DNA of 64,000 bases from Rikenellaceae bacterium. Lineage in GTDB: Bacteria; Bacteroidota; Bacteroidia; Bacteroidales; UBA932. Positions within the stretch are counted from its first letter, which is position 1, and the number at the start of each line of letters is the position of its first letter. This document shows, in pieces, positions 31,863-40,709 of the stretch. The position numbers and the translations under genes are program-made. The notes under the pieces are model-generated. The model was not told the DNA's origin and ran no database searches. It was given only the letters and a program-made list of their open reading frames with translations. The DNA is taken from the NCBI GenBank assembly GCA_900771005.1, contig CAAGMI010000019.1, positions 1 to 64,000 on the forward strand. Reading direction: 5' to 3'.

Positions 31863-32477
31863 TTATTCTGCAGATGCGGCAGCGGTCTCTTCTTCGCCCT
31901 CAGCGGCAGCTGCGTCGCTTTCGCTTACGTTACGTGTTGTCCTGACACCGCAAATCACTGAATCCTTGTCTGAAAGGACTGTAACCTTGTCGACCTTTAC
32001 GTCACCGGCCTTGATCTTCTTCTCGAGTCCGAGAGAAGTGACGTCGATGGTGATGTCATCAGGAAGGTTTGCCATAGTGGCGCTGATGCGCAGAGCTCGT
32101 GCATTCTGGTAGAACTTGCCACCAAGCTGAACACCTGCTGCATGTCCTGTGATAATGATAGGAACGCTGATTGCGATAGGTTTCTTCTCGTCTACTGCGA
32201 GGAAATCAACGTGGAGGCATGCGTCTGTTACCGGGTGGAACTGAAGCTCGTGGAGGACGGCGTTGAATTTCTTGTCACCATCGAGAACGAGATCAACGAT
32301 ATGTGCCTTTGGTGTGTTGGTTACACCCTTGAGATCCTTTTCGCTGACTGTGAAGAGAACGTTCTGAATACCTTGTCCATAAAGATTGCAAGGAACGAGA
32401 CCCTGCTTGCGGAAAGCCTTGAGAGCGGCTTTTCCATTGGCCTGACGAATCTGGCCTTTGAGTTCAAAATGCTGCAT
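31863..32477 (-). CDS. rplY: 50S ribosomal protein bL25/general stress protein Ctc
   Basis: This 204-residue long form (TL5/Ctc type) has an N-terminal 5S-rRNA-binding domain (about 1-95; FRKQGLVPCNLYGQG, LHELQFHPVTDACLHVDFLAVD). A C-terminal beta domain (about 96-185) and an acidic Ala/Glu tail (AAAAEGEEETAAASAE) follow. bL25 binds 5S loop E. Its transcript starts about 85 nt upstream and the leader folds into two hairpins. Confidence 0.95.
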   Translation of the reverse strand: MQHFELKGQIRQANGKAALKAFRKQGLVPCNLYGQGIQNVLFTVSEKDLKGVTNTPKAHIVDLVLDGDKKFNAVLHELQFHPVTDACLHVDFLAVDEKKPIAISVPIIITGHAAGVQLGGKFYQNARALRISATMANLPDDITIDVTSLGLEKKIKAGDVKVDKVTVLSDKDSVICGVRTTRNVSESDAAAAEGEEETAAASAE

Positions 32478-32562
32478 TTTGCTTGTTTTTAAAATGTGTT
32501 ACTCAGTTCTCAAAAGAGAACCCCATTGCACCAAAACCCTGCCGGGTTTTTCAATGCGGGCG
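32478..32562 (-). promoter_or_regulatory. Structured 5' leader of rplY (candidate r-protein autoregulatory element)
   Basis: Two hairpins are visible: a composite one with CATTG/CAATG (32556-32552 with 32528-32524) closing AAAACCC/GGGTTTT (32550-32544 with 32539-32533), and a perfect GTTCTC-TTTT-GAGAAC (32521-32506). They are followed by about 28 unstructured A/T-rich bases before ATG. The inner stem resembles an rRNA-like helix with internal loop, which could be bound by bL25. No T-tract follows either hairpin, so regulation, if any, would be translational. Confidence 0.5.
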
Positions 32563-32570
32563 CAAATATA
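32563..32570 (-). promoter_or_regulatory. Promoter -7 element (TATATTTG) of rplY-pth
   Basis: TATATTTG on the minus strand sets the 5' end of the rplY leader at about 32557. Confidence 0.65.
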
Positions 32571-32581
32571 TGAATTAATTT

Positions 32582-33718
32582 TTACTTAACCAATTGTGTT
32601 GCAGTATTCCACGACAGGGACTTGTAATATCCGTTGAGGAATGCGCTGCCTGCAGACGGGAGATACATGCTCAGGCCGCAGCAGTGATTGATCACGATGG
32701 TCATGAAATAAGGCGTGGCATATTTGCACGGGATACATTCTTTAAGAACCGTTGCCAGCGCCTCCTGCTCTTCGGCGTTGATGCCGCACTTAAGCAGTAT
32801 GTCCTCAAGGTCGTAGAAGCAGTATTTTTCGGATTGGCCGAAACATTGTACGCTCTCCGGGTCGACTGAGAACAGGCCGTCATGGTATTTGTCAAACAGG
32901 TCGCGGCAAAGGGCCGCAAGCGCGTCAATCTTTCTGCAATCCACGAGGGACACCGTAGCCCCGAAAAGGGAGCTGTCCTTGTACAGGTTGAAATAATCCA
33001 GGCATACGTCTTCAAGTGAGAAAGGGGAGTCCTTCAGCAGGTCCTTTATCATCGTTGCGTAGTTGAACCCGTCTCCCGGGACTTCGACGCACGAAGAGAT
33101 AAGATTGTCGCATACTCCCTTTATCTCGTACGCCGTCTCCACGCAACCCATCATGCAGGCGTCCAGCACAAGATAGTCGAGATGGACTCCTATGGCCTGG
33201 GCGAATTCCTGCACCGTCATCTCTGCGGTGCCCTTGTCGTCACTGTACCCTGGCCCCAGGCTCTTTACCTTTGGATTGTAATCTACCGGAAGCCAGCCTG
33301 TTCCGTGAGAAGAGAAAACGGCTCCGTAGTGGTCTGAAGGGAATTGTTCGTTGATGTATCTGAATATTTCCCTCATCTGATCCCTTTCACAGGTGCGTGT
33401 GCCGGCAGGGAAGGTCAGAAGGGTGTCGCGTACGGCATTCCCGTAAACGTCTGAATACAGGTGGAAGAGATAAGGGGTGTTCTTCGTGTGGTCGATGTAG
33501 AGTACCGCCTTCTTGCTCCCCTTGATCGGAAGCGGATTGGAGGCCATCGCGTTTATGTTGGACTGCAGGTCAAGTCCCGTGCGGTATCCCTCAAAAAAGA
33601 ATATTACTACGCGGCTGTATGGCTTGCCCGTGTCGTACATGTCCGACATCTTCTGGCAGGAGGACATCGCCAGTGCCAGAAAACACAGCGCGGATACTAT
33701 TGTGACAACTTTTTTCAT
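32582..33718 (-). CDS. Clostripain-like cysteine peptidase (C11 family) lipoprotein
   Basis: This 378-residue protein has a lipoprotein signal (lipobox AMSSC, Cys 21). The caspase-like fold has the catalytic dyad His 138 (FSSHGTGW) and Cys 188 (LVLDACMMG). It belongs to the C11/clostripain-related group, whose secreted members cut after Arg or Lys and often self-activate. Its -7 element ends 4 nt before the ATG, so the mRNA is probably leaderless. It is monocistronic and divergent from xerD. Confidence 0.9.
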   Translation of the reverse strand: MKKVVTIVSALCFLALAMSSCQKMSDMYDTGKPYSRVVIFFFEGYRTGLDLQSNINAMASNPLPIKGSKKAVLYIDHTKNTPYLFHLYSDVYGNAVRDTLLTFPAGTRTCERDQMREIFRYINEQFPSDHYGAVFSSHGTGWLPVDYNPKVKSLGPGYSDDKGTAEMTVQEFAQAIGVHLDYLVLDACMMGCVETAYEIKGVCDNLISSCVEVPGDGFNYATMIKDLLKDSPFSLEDVCLDYFNLYKDSSLFGATVSLVDCRKIDALAALCRDLFDKYHDGLFSVDPESVQCFGQSEKYCFYDLEDILLKCGINAEEQEALATVLKECIPCKYATPYFMTIVINHCCGLSMYLPSAGSAFLNGYYKSLSWNTATQLVK

Positions 33719-33722
33719 CTCC

Positions 33723-33750
33723 CAAAGATAAGCATCTTTTGTTATATTTG
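33723..33750. promoter_or_regulatory. Back-to-back promoters: C11 peptidase (TATCTTTG, minus 33723-33730) and xerD (TATATTTG, plus 33743-33750)
   Basis: The elements are 12 bp apart. Gaps to the start codons are 4 nt (peptidase) and 7 nt (xerD). Both genes should give leaderless or nearly leaderless mRNAs. Confidence 0.65.
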
Positions 33751-33757
33751 TATCCGT

Positions 33758-34648
33758 ATGGACGCCGGACGTGTAATCAAGGATTATTCCTATTATCTGC
33801 GGATGGAGAGAAAACTTTCTCCAAATACCGTGGCGTCCTATACTTCAGAAGTGAAGGATTTCCTCTCCCGGTGCGGTTCCGACCCGTCGGCCCTGACTTC
33901 TTCGGACGTTTCGGAATATCTCGCCGAACTGTCTTCCAGACTTTCAAAAAGGACCCAGGCTCATGTGTTGAGCTCCTTGAAAAGTTTCTTCGACTGGATG
34001 ATAATGGAGGGGGATATGGAGGAAAATCCCTGCGACAGGGTGGATGCCCCGAAACTCGGGCGTTATCTTCCCGACGTGCTTTCTGTGGAAGAAGTATCGG
34101 CGATCATCGGCAGTGTCAAGCTTACGGATGAAAAGGGCATCCGGGACAGAGCGATCCTCGAGGTTCTGTACGGATGCGGTCTGAGGGTGTCCGAGGCATG
34201 CGGCCTGCTCATATCCCACGTGTACGTCGATGAAGGGTTTGTCCGGATTGTGGGAAAGGGTGACAAGGAAAGGCTGGTGCCTTTGGGACAGATGGCGGCA
34301 GATGCATTCACATCCTATCTGGAGGTGCGCCGCGAGCCGGCCGAACCTGCGTTTGACGACATAGCCTTCCTTAACCGTTTCGGCAAGCCTCTGAGCAGGA
34401 TTTCCGTGTTCAACATGATAAAGAAACAGGCTCTGGCGGCCGGTATCACCAAGAAAATATCGCCTCATACTTTCAGACACTCATTCGCCACGCATCTAAT
34501 AGAGAACGGCGCTGATTTGAGGGTTGTCCAGGAGATGCTGGGACATGAAAGCGTCCTTACCACGGAAATTTACACCCATATCGACGCGCATACCTGGCAG
34601 TCGAATATCCTTTCACATCACCCCCGTCGGGAAAAAGGTGCGGAATGA
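33758..34648 (+). CDS. xerD: Site-specific tyrosine recombinase XerD-like
   Basis: This 296-residue protein has an N-terminal SAM-like core-binding domain (about 1-88) and a catalytic domain with Arg 143 (GLRVSEA), His 237 and Arg 240 (HTFRHSFATHL), His 263 (LGHES) and nucleophile Tyr 272 (IYTHID). It resolves chromosome dimers at dif with XerC. The core-gene neighbourhood (recX, recA, rlmN) argues for the housekeeping recombinase rather than an element integrase. ATG 33758 lies 7 nt after its -7 element. Confidence 0.92.
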   Translation: MDAGRVIKDYSYYLRMERKLSPNTVASYTSEVKDFLSRCGSDPSALTSSDVSEYLAELSSRLSKRTQAHVLSSLKSFFDWMIMEGDMEENPCDRVDAPKLGRYLPDVLSVEEVSAIIGSVKLTDEKGIRDRAILEVLYGCGLRVSEACGLLISHVYVDEGFVRIVGKGDKERLVPLGQMAADAFTSYLEVRREPAEPAFDDIAFLNRFGKPLSRISVFNMIKKQALAAGITKKISPHTFRHSFATHLIENGADLRVVQEMLGHESVLTTEIYTHIDAHTWQSNILSHHPRREKGAE

Positions 34649-34651
34649 CCG

Positions 34652-35095
34652 TCAATATTTGGAAACCGCATTTTCCACTTCCCGGTATTCGTATCCCCTT
34701 GACAGGGCGAATCTGATGAGCTTCAGCTTCTTTTGAGGATCTCCTTCAAGGCTTCCGGCTTTCGCCTCAAGGAGCTTTTCCAGTTTCGCCGATGCCTTCT
34801 GAGTGTCTATCTCCTGCAGTGCGGCGTCAATGGTCTGCCGGCCGATGCCTTTAGCCTTCAGTGCAAAACTGATCTTTACCGGACCCCAGCCTGTCAGGGC
34901 CGCCTTTTCCCGAGCGAATGCGGAAGCATACCTCAAGTCATCCACGAAACCGTCTGCAATCAATCTCTGGAGGATTTCGTCAGCTTCGGCCGCATTTCCT
35001 CCGGTCTTTTCAAATGCCTTCCGCCATACGTCGTGAGTGCAGTATTCCCGTTTTGCGCAGAGCGCCTCCAGACTGTTGAGAACCTTGCTGTCCAT
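34652..35095 (-). CDS. recX: RecX-family regulatory protein
   Basis: This 147-residue helical protein with three-helix RecX repeats (REYCTHDVWRKAF, LIADGFVDDLRYASAFAREKA, GWGPVKISFALKAKGI) limits RecA filament growth. It is the third gene of the minus-strand run rlmN, patatin gene, recX, separated from recA by those genes and on the opposite strand. It ends 3 nt from the convergent xerD stop. Confidence 0.9.
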   Translation of the reverse strand: MDSKVLNSLEALCAKREYCTHDVWRKAFEKTGGNAAEADEILQRLIADGFVDDLRYASAFAREKAALTGWGPVKISFALKAKGIGRQTIDAALQEIDTQKASAKLEKLLEAKAGSLEGDPQKKLKLIRFALSRGYEYREVENAVSKY

Positions 35096-35097
35096 AA

Positions 35098-37503
35098 CTA
35101 AAAATCAAGTCCCAGAGATATGATGAATCCTACGGTATGTGTCATATCCGACCAGTGTACGTTAGCTTTGACAGGCCCGGCTATGGTATTGTACGCGGCC
35201 TCGACCCCGAATCCGTAATATGTAGGTTTGAGATTTTTAACCATGCCTCCTATCGTATCCTCCGTTTTGGCGTAACCTCCGATTGCGGAGAAGAAAAGGT
35301 TCCTGACCGGATTGTATCTGAACTCCAGATTGAGGACTGCCGTATTGTCTTCTGCCGCAACGGCATCTCCGAAACCGATGAAAGGAATCTGCTGGTCAAG
35401 GTACCTTCCGGCCATGTCTCCTCCTATGAAGTTCTCGTGGGCAAGGGAGAAGTCGCTGCCGATGATGCTTCTCAGATGCAGGTCGGGTATGATGCTGAAC
35501 TTTCCGATAGGAATGACACCCTTGAAGTCCAGGGACATTTCGTGGATCCCCTTGAACTCCCGGTGTCCTGCTTTTGCGAAATCGTACCCGTATCCTACGT
35601 TGAACCTGACGCCCTTCAAAGGATAATACCTGTCATCCATGGAGTATAAGTCGGCGCTCAGGAACGCTCCCGTGTAATTGCCCGTACGGGCTTGCTCTCC
35701 GTAGATTTCCTGAATGAATGCTCCGAGGACGGAATTGACGTCCGAGATATTGTAATAGCGGTTCCTTATCCCGGCCTGAATGTCAAAATTGGTCAGTCTG
35801 ATGTTCGAGAAATATATTTTTTCCTGATGCCTGAAATAATCGAAACGCATTTTGGTCCCGTCCAGCCACAGATTGCCTGCGACCCTGCCTATGCCGGCCT
35901 CGGCATTGATTTTGACCGAGCGTCCCGTGTAGGAATATTTCATCTTTGCAGCGGCATTCTGCCCGAGTTTTACTCCGGCACCGAATTTTGATCCGGAAAG
36001 TTTGTAGGCATTGAATTCGACGTCCAGCAGCAGTGCGGCCCATTCTTCGGTGTCCACTCTCAATCCTGCTCCTGCCCGGTTGGCTGGTGCCGGTTTGCAG
36101 TCGAAAATCAGATGGTACGGTTCCTCTTTACCCGAGAGCCTGTAACTGATTTCGCTGAAGGCCCCGAGAGCGTAGATCTTAGTGACAGCGTCGTCCATAA
36201 TGTCCTTGTCCACTCTGGATCCTGGGCTGATGCCTGTCAGCTTGTGAAGCATCCCTTCATCCCGGTCGCTTGTCCCGGTGAATTCCACGACGTCGATCAT
36301 CACAGGCGTCTCGGCTATGTTGACGGCTTTCTCCGCCTGCAGTTTCAGACTTCCGGAAGCTACCATTTCCCTCAGCTCGGTGAGCCTGCCCATGTTCTCT
36401 TCAGCAGCACTCTTGCCTCTGGCGAAAAGGGTGTCTATGGCTTCACTGTTGAAACTCAACATATTGTATCCGTCGGTGTCCGGCCTGATAAAGATATCAG
36501 CCAAAGCCACGGTTCTCTCAAATGATTCGTTGGAAAGCATATTCATCATCTGGGAGAGGATATGCCCTATGTTTTGGACCGGTTTGCTCTCGTCGTTCTC
36601 GCTGGCCACACTTATGCCTATCACGATGTCAGCCCCCATTGCTCTGGCCAGGTCTGCAGGGAAATTGTTCCTGTTCCCTCCGTCCGTGAGCACCATGTCC
36701 CCGATTCTGACAGGGTCGTAGAGGCCTGGAATGGACATTGTGGAACGCATTGCGGTACGGATCTCTCCCGATCCCCAGTTCTTTTCATTGCAGCTGACCA
36801 TTTCGCTGGCTACGCAGAAGAAAGGTATCGGCAGGTCCTTGAAGTCCAGACTGTCGAGATATCCCACCGAAAGGCTGGAGATGAGACTGTTTATGTGCAG
36901 CCCGTAGGTGAAACCTGACGGCAGTGATGCCGACAGAGATGAGGCCCCGGTGTTGCTCCGTCCTGCATCCGCACCTATGTTGAACTTATGCTGGAACGGA
37001 AAATGCAGCTGATGCGCGGACTCGTACACCTTTGTCTCATACGGGATGTAGGAAGGGTCGATATAGTCATACAGGATTTCATCCCAGTCGGATGTGCGGA
37101 ACAGTTCCGCTATGAAATCCGAATCATAGCCCAGGCTCAGCAGTCCTCCTATGAGACCGCCTATGCTTGTGCCGCAAATCATGTCGATAGGGAAATCCAG
37201 TTCCTCGAGGGCCTTTATCACACCCAGTTCAGCGGCACCCTTTGCCCCTCCTCCACTAAGTACAAGGGCTACTACTGGCCTGGATTCGGCTTTGCGTATG
37301 CTGTCGGAATAGTGGCGCATTCCGGCTATGAATATGGAGTCCGCGTAAGGGTCGACACTATCGGCCACGAGGCCGTTGGCGTGCTCCTGCGCAAAGGAAG
37401 CCGTCGCGCTCAGAACTATTGCTGAGAGGCAGCAGAGTGCTTCCCTGCAAGCATTCCACAGGCGGCAAGAATGTCCTCTCCTCTTGATGATCGTATCGTG
37501 CAT
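35098..37503 (-). CDS. Patatin-like phospholipase with POTRA/BamA-type outer-membrane barrel
   Basis: This 801-residue protein has a signal peptide (about 1-38, ending ATASFAQ). A patatin domain (about 75-270) carries the oxyanion loop SGGGAKG, nucleophile GTSIGG and the Asp of LTDGGNRNNFP. A POTRA-like segment (about 410-475) and a BamA/Omp85-like 16-strand barrel to the C-terminal Phe (IISLGLDF) follow. The layout is that of PlpD-type autotransported phospholipases (type Vd secretion), although here the lipase may stay attached. It overlaps the upstream rlmN by 88 nt, the largest same-strand overlap in the window; an alternative start is not obvious. Confidence 0.9.
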   Translation of the reverse strand: MHDTIIKRRGHSCRLWNACREALCCLSAIVLSATASFAQEHANGLVADSVDPYADSIFIAGMRHYSDSIRKAESRPVVALVLSGGGAKGAAELGVIKALEELDFPIDMICGTSIGGLIGGLLSLGYDSDFIAELFRTSDWDEILYDYIDPSYIPYETKVYESAHQLHFPFQHKFNIGADAGRSNTGASSLSASLPSGFTYGLHINSLISSLSVGYLDSLDFKDLPIPFFCVASEMVSCNEKNWGSGEIRTAMRSTMSIPGLYDPVRIGDMVLTDGGNRNNFPADLARAMGADIVIGISVASENDESKPVQNIGHILSQMMNMLSNESFERTVALADIFIRPDTDGYNMLSFNSEAIDTLFARGKSAAEENMGRLTELREMVASGSLKLQAEKAVNIAETPVMIDVVEFTGTSDRDEGMLHKLTGISPGSRVDKDIMDDAVTKIYALGAFSEISYRLSGKEEPYHLIFDCKPAPANRAGAGLRVDTEEWAALLLDVEFNAYKLSGSKFGAGVKLGQNAAAKMKYSYTGRSVKINAEAGIGRVAGNLWLDGTKMRFDYFRHQEKIYFSNIRLTNFDIQAGIRNRYYNISDVNSVLGAFIQEIYGEQARTGNYTGAFLSADLYSMDDRYYPLKGVRFNVGYGYDFAKAGHREFKGIHEMSLDFKGVIPIGKFSIIPDLHLRSIIGSDFSLAHENFIGGDMAGRYLDQQIPFIGFGDAVAAEDNTAVLNLEFRYNPVRNLFFSAIGGYAKTEDTIGGMVKNLKPTYYGFGVEAAYNTIAGPVKANVHWSDMTHTVGFIISLGLDF

Positions 37504-38441
37504 AGTATGCCGTTGTTGTTGAGTCTGTCCCTGAAAGCTTCCATCATGCTGTCCGACGCCGTTTCATAAGGGAAGTCGGGGATTTTGTGAAAACGTATGA
37601 GGTTTACGCGGCATTCTATGCCCCGTAACATGCGGATGAGTGCATCCGCGTGAGTCTTGTCGTCGTTGAACCCGGCGAACATCGTGTATTCGAAACTGAC
37701 CCTCCTCTGTCCGCTGAAATCGTAGCTGCGTATCAGGTCAATCACTTCCTGCAATGGATATGCCTTCTGCACCGGCATCATCTGCAGCCTTTCTTCCGGG
37801 AAAGGGTTGTGGAGACTTATCGCCAGATGGCACTTCTGCTCGTCCAGATAGCGCTTCAGTACAGGGATGACACCTATCGAGCTGAGTGTTATACGTTTGG
37901 GACTCCACGCGAATCCCCAGTCCGCCGTCAGTATCTCGATGGCCTTTGAGACGGCTTCGTAGTTGTCCAGAGGCTCACCCATACCCATGAAAACGGTGTT
38001 GGTGAGTTCATCCGCTTCATCCACGCTGATGAACTGATTGATGATGTCGGCCGCGCTCAGGTTGCCGTGCCAGCCCTGCCGACCCGTCATACAGAAACGG
38101 CATCCCATCCTGCATCCCGCCTGAGAACTGACACATAGTGTCTTGCGGTCATCGTCAGGAATCATCACCGCTTCTATCGCTCCTCCTTCCACCGGGAAAA
38201 GATATTTCCTGGTACCGTCTGTGGACTCAGCCAGTCCGGCCGGGGCTGTTGTCCCAAGGTCGAAACGCTCGGACAGTATATCCTTGGATGACTTGCTGAT
38301 GTTGGTCATCCTGTCCCAGGATGAAACCTTCTTGACATAAAGCCATTCCGCCAGCTGCTTGCCCACGAAACTCTTGAGCCCGCAGCTTTCGGCAGCGGCC
38401 TTGAGTTCCGACAGATTCATGCCCAACAACTTTTGTTTCAC
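37416..38441 (-). CDS. rlmN: Dual-specificity 23S rRNA/tRNA methyltransferase RlmN
   Basis: This 341-residue radical-SAM enzyme methylates A2503 of 23S rRNA and A37 of some tRNAs. The 4Fe-4S motif is CRMGCRFCMTG (C-x3-C-x2-C). GMGEPLDNYEAV and the C-terminal catalytic Cys region GILCTIRSSRGEDI are present. GTG 38441 (VKQKLLGMNLSEL) fits the family N-terminus but is only 4 nt from the -7 box; ATG 38420 is the alternative and would leave 25 nt. Confidence 0.95.
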   Translation of the reverse strand: MKQKLLGMNLSELKAAAESCGLKSFVGKQLAEWLYVKKVSSWDRMTNISKSSKDILSERFDLGTTAPAGLAESTDGTRKYLFPVEGGAIEAVMIPDDDRKTLCVSSQAGCRMGCRFCMTGRQGWHGNLSAADIINQFISVDEADELTNTVFMGMGEPLDNYEAVSKAIEILTADWGFAWSPKRITLSSIGVIPVLKRYLDEQKCHLAISLHNPFPEERLQMMPVQKAYPLQEVIDLIRSYDFSGQRRVSFEYTMFAGFNDDKTHADALIRMLRGIECRVNLIRFHKIPDFPYETASDSMMEAFRDRLNNNGILCTIRSSRGEDILAACGMLAGKHSAASQQ

Positions 38442-38445
38442 AAAG

Positions 38446-38474
38446 CAAAAATAAGGAATTTTTAACTATATTTG
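38446..38474. promoter_or_regulatory. Back-to-back promoters: rlmN (TATTTTTG, minus 38446-38453) and recA (TATATTTG, plus 38467-38474)
   Basis: The elements are 13 bp apart. The recA leader would be about 45 nt. No LexA-like palindrome was recognised beside it. Confidence 0.6.
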
Positions 38475-38524
38475 TTTGCTTCGCAAAGAGGCATATTCAA
38501 TATAAACGCTAAAAAACAATTTTT

Positions 38525-39559
38525 ATGGCTAAGGAAGTAGAAGCAAAGGCTGCCGGCGATGTGAATGCAGCGAAACTGAAAGCATTGCAGGCCACGATCG
38601 ACAAGATTGAGAAAGATTACGGGAAAGGGACGATCATGAAGTTGGGAGGAGATCAGCCAGAATGGGATGTCCAGGTTATTCCGAGCGGAAGTGTGGCTCT
38701 TGACCACGCCCTCGGTATCGGAGGCTATCCAAGGGGACGTATCATTGAAATTTACGGACCGGAATCAAGTGGAAAGACCACACTTGCGATACATGCCATC
38801 GCCCAGGCTCAGAAGGCCGGCGGCATGGCGGCGATGATAGATGCGGAGCATGCGTTTGACAGGACGTACGCAAAGGCTCTCGGGGTGGATCTCGAGACTC
38901 TGCTCGTGTCACAGCCTGACAACGGGGAGCAGGCTCTGGAGATTGCGGACAGCCTCATACGTTCCGGAGCTGTGGACATCGTGGTGATTGATTCAGTGGC
39001 TGCCCTTACCCCGAAGGCGGAGATCGAGGGAGAGATGGGGGACAACAAGGTCGGTCTTCAGGCAAGATTGATGAGCCAGGCCCTGCGCAAGCTTACAGCC
39101 AATATCTCCAAGACGAATACCTGCTGCATCTTCATCAACCAGTTGAGGGAGAAGATCGGCATTATGTTCGGCAATCCGGAGACGACCACCGGAGGAAACG
39201 CCCTCAAGTTCTACGCTTCCGTCAGGATTGACGTGCGCCGCACCAGTCAGATCAAGGAGGGTGAGGACGCTCTCGGAAACAGGACCAAGGTGAAGGTTGT
39301 GAAGAATAAGATGGCACCTCCTTTCAAGAAGGCCGAATTCGATATCGTGTACGGAGAAGGCATTTCACATACCGGTGAGATAGTCGATCTCGGCGTGGAT
39401 CTGGAGATCATAACGAAGAGCGGCAGCTGGTTCTCCTACAATGGGGAAAAGCTCGCCCAGGGACGCGAGGCCGTCAAGCAGTTGCTCAAGGACAACGTTG
39501 AACTGTGCGAAGAGCTTGAAGGGAAGATTCGCGAGAAACTCAAGGAGATCAAGGATTAA
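38525..39559 (+). CDS. recA: Recombinase RecA
   Basis: This 344-residue protein has Walker A GPESSGKTT (about 78-86), catalytic Glu in MIDAEHAFDR, Walker B VVIDSVAAL, the L1 loop GEMGDNKVGLQARLMSQALRKL, and L2 around FGNPETTTGGNALKF. It forms filaments on single-strand DNA and drives strand exchange. Its stop overlaps trpS (TAATG), coupling recombination to a synthetase gene. Confidence 0.98.
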   Translation: MAKEVEAKAAGDVNAAKLKALQATIDKIEKDYGKGTIMKLGGDQPEWDVQVIPSGSVALDHALGIGGYPRGRIIEIYGPESSGKTTLAIHAIAQAQKAGGMAAMIDAEHAFDRTYAKALGVDLETLLVSQPDNGEQALEIADSLIRSGAVDIVVIDSVAALTPKAEIEGEMGDNKVGLQARLMSQALRKLTANISKTNTCCIFINQLREKIGIMFGNPETTTGGNALKFYASVRIDVRRTSQIKEGEDALGNRTKVKVVKNKMAPPFKKAEFDIVYGEGISHTGEIVDLGVDLEIITKSGSWFSYNGEKLAQGREAVKQLLKDNVELCEELEGKIREKLKEIKD

Positions 39560-40698
39560 TGGGAAAGATTATTCTTACAGGCGACCGCCCGACAGGTCGC
39601 CTTCATATAGGACATTACGTAGGTTCTCTCAGACGCAGGGTTGAACTGCAGAACAGCGGGCAGTTTGAAAAGATATTCGTGATGATCGCGGATGCGCAGG
39701 CATTGACCGACAATGCCGATAATCCAGAGAAAGTCCGTCAGAATATCATCGAGGTAGCTCTGGATTACATGTCGGCCGGTCTTGATCCTGAAAAGACGAC
39801 GATTTTCATCCAGTCACAGATCAGCGAACTTACTGAGTTGACTTTCTTTTACAACAACCTGGTGACTGTGCAGAGGCTTCAGCGCAACCCTACCGTCAAG
39901 GCGGAGATACAGATGCGCGGGTTCTCGGACAGCGATGACAACCGTGCAGGTACTCCTGTAGGTTTCTTCTGCTATCCTATCAGTCAGGCCGCTGACATTA
40001 CGGCATTCAAGGCCACTACGGTGCCGGTGGGTGAGGATCAGGAACCTATGATCGAGCAGACCCGTGAGATTGTAAGGAAGTTCAATAGCGTGTACGGAGA
40101 AACTCTTGTCGAGCCTGAAATCCTCCTTCCTGACAATGCGGCCTGCCTCAGGCTTCCGGGTACGGACGGGAAGGCCAAGATGAGCAAATCTCTGGGCAAC
40201 TGCATATATCTTTCAGATTCTGCGGAAGAGGTATGGGCCAAGGTGAAGAGCATGTATACCGATCCGGGACATCTTCAGGTAAGCGATCCGGGAAAGGTTG
40301 AGGGCAACACCGTGTTCATTTATCTGGATGCATTCTGCAAACCGGAACATTTCGACAAATTCCCGGAGTGCTTCGTCGGCAAGAAATCATCCTTCGTGTT
40401 CCACAGTCTGGACGAGGTCAAGGCCCAGTACCGTGCCGGCGGACTCGGGGATATGATGATAAAGAATTTCCTCAATGCCGTGCTGAACGATACTCTGGAG
40501 CCTATCCGGGCGCGCCGTCACGAACTCGAGAAGGACATCCCTTATGTGTACGAAGTTCTCAGAAAGGGTTCTGAAGAGGCCCGCAAGGTAGCTGCGCAAA
40601 CCCTGGCCGAAGTTAAGAGATCAATGAAGATCAATTACTTCGACAAAGGTGTATTGGATGAGCTGATCAGGGAACAGACTGAAAAGTACAGCAAATAA
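39559..40698 (+). CDS. trpS: Tryptophan--tRNA ligase
   Basis: This 379-residue class I synthetase has the HIGH motif in PTGRLHIGHYVGSL (about 11-24) and the KMSKS motif intact in GKAKMSKSLGN. GVEDQEPMIEQTREI-like (VGEDQEPMIEQTREI) identifies TrpRS against TyrRS. It is somewhat longer than the usual 330-350 residues. The start overlaps the recA stop codon, and it ends 11 nt before the convergent tdk stop. Confidence 0.95.
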   Translation: MGKIILTGDRPTGRLHIGHYVGSLRRRVELQNSGQFEKIFVMIADAQALTDNADNPEKVRQNIIEVALDYMSAGLDPEKTTIFIQSQISELTELTFFYNNLVTVQRLQRNPTVKAEIQMRGFSDSDDNRAGTPVGFFCYPISQAADITAFKATTVPVGEDQEPMIEQTREIVRKFNSVYGETLVEPEILLPDNAACLRLPGTDGKAKMSKSLGNCIYLSDSAEEVWAKVKSMYTDPGHLQVSDPGKVEGNTVFIYLDAFCKPEHFDKFPECFVGKKSSFVFHSLDEVKAQYRAGGLGDMMIKNFLNAVLNDTLEPIRARRHELEKDIPYVYEVLRKGSEEARKVAAQTLAEVKRSMKINYFDKGVLDELIREQTEKYSK

Positions 40699-40709
40699 TT
40701 TCCGGACTT

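Noticed and set aside
33758..34648. Tyrosine recombinase as integrase of a mobile element
   Set aside because: Flanked by core genes on both sides, with XerD length and motifs; no att repeats or cargo genes were seen.
38455..38524. LexA-type SOS box upstream of recA
   Set aside because: No convincing palindrome could be recognised in the recA leader or around its -7 element.
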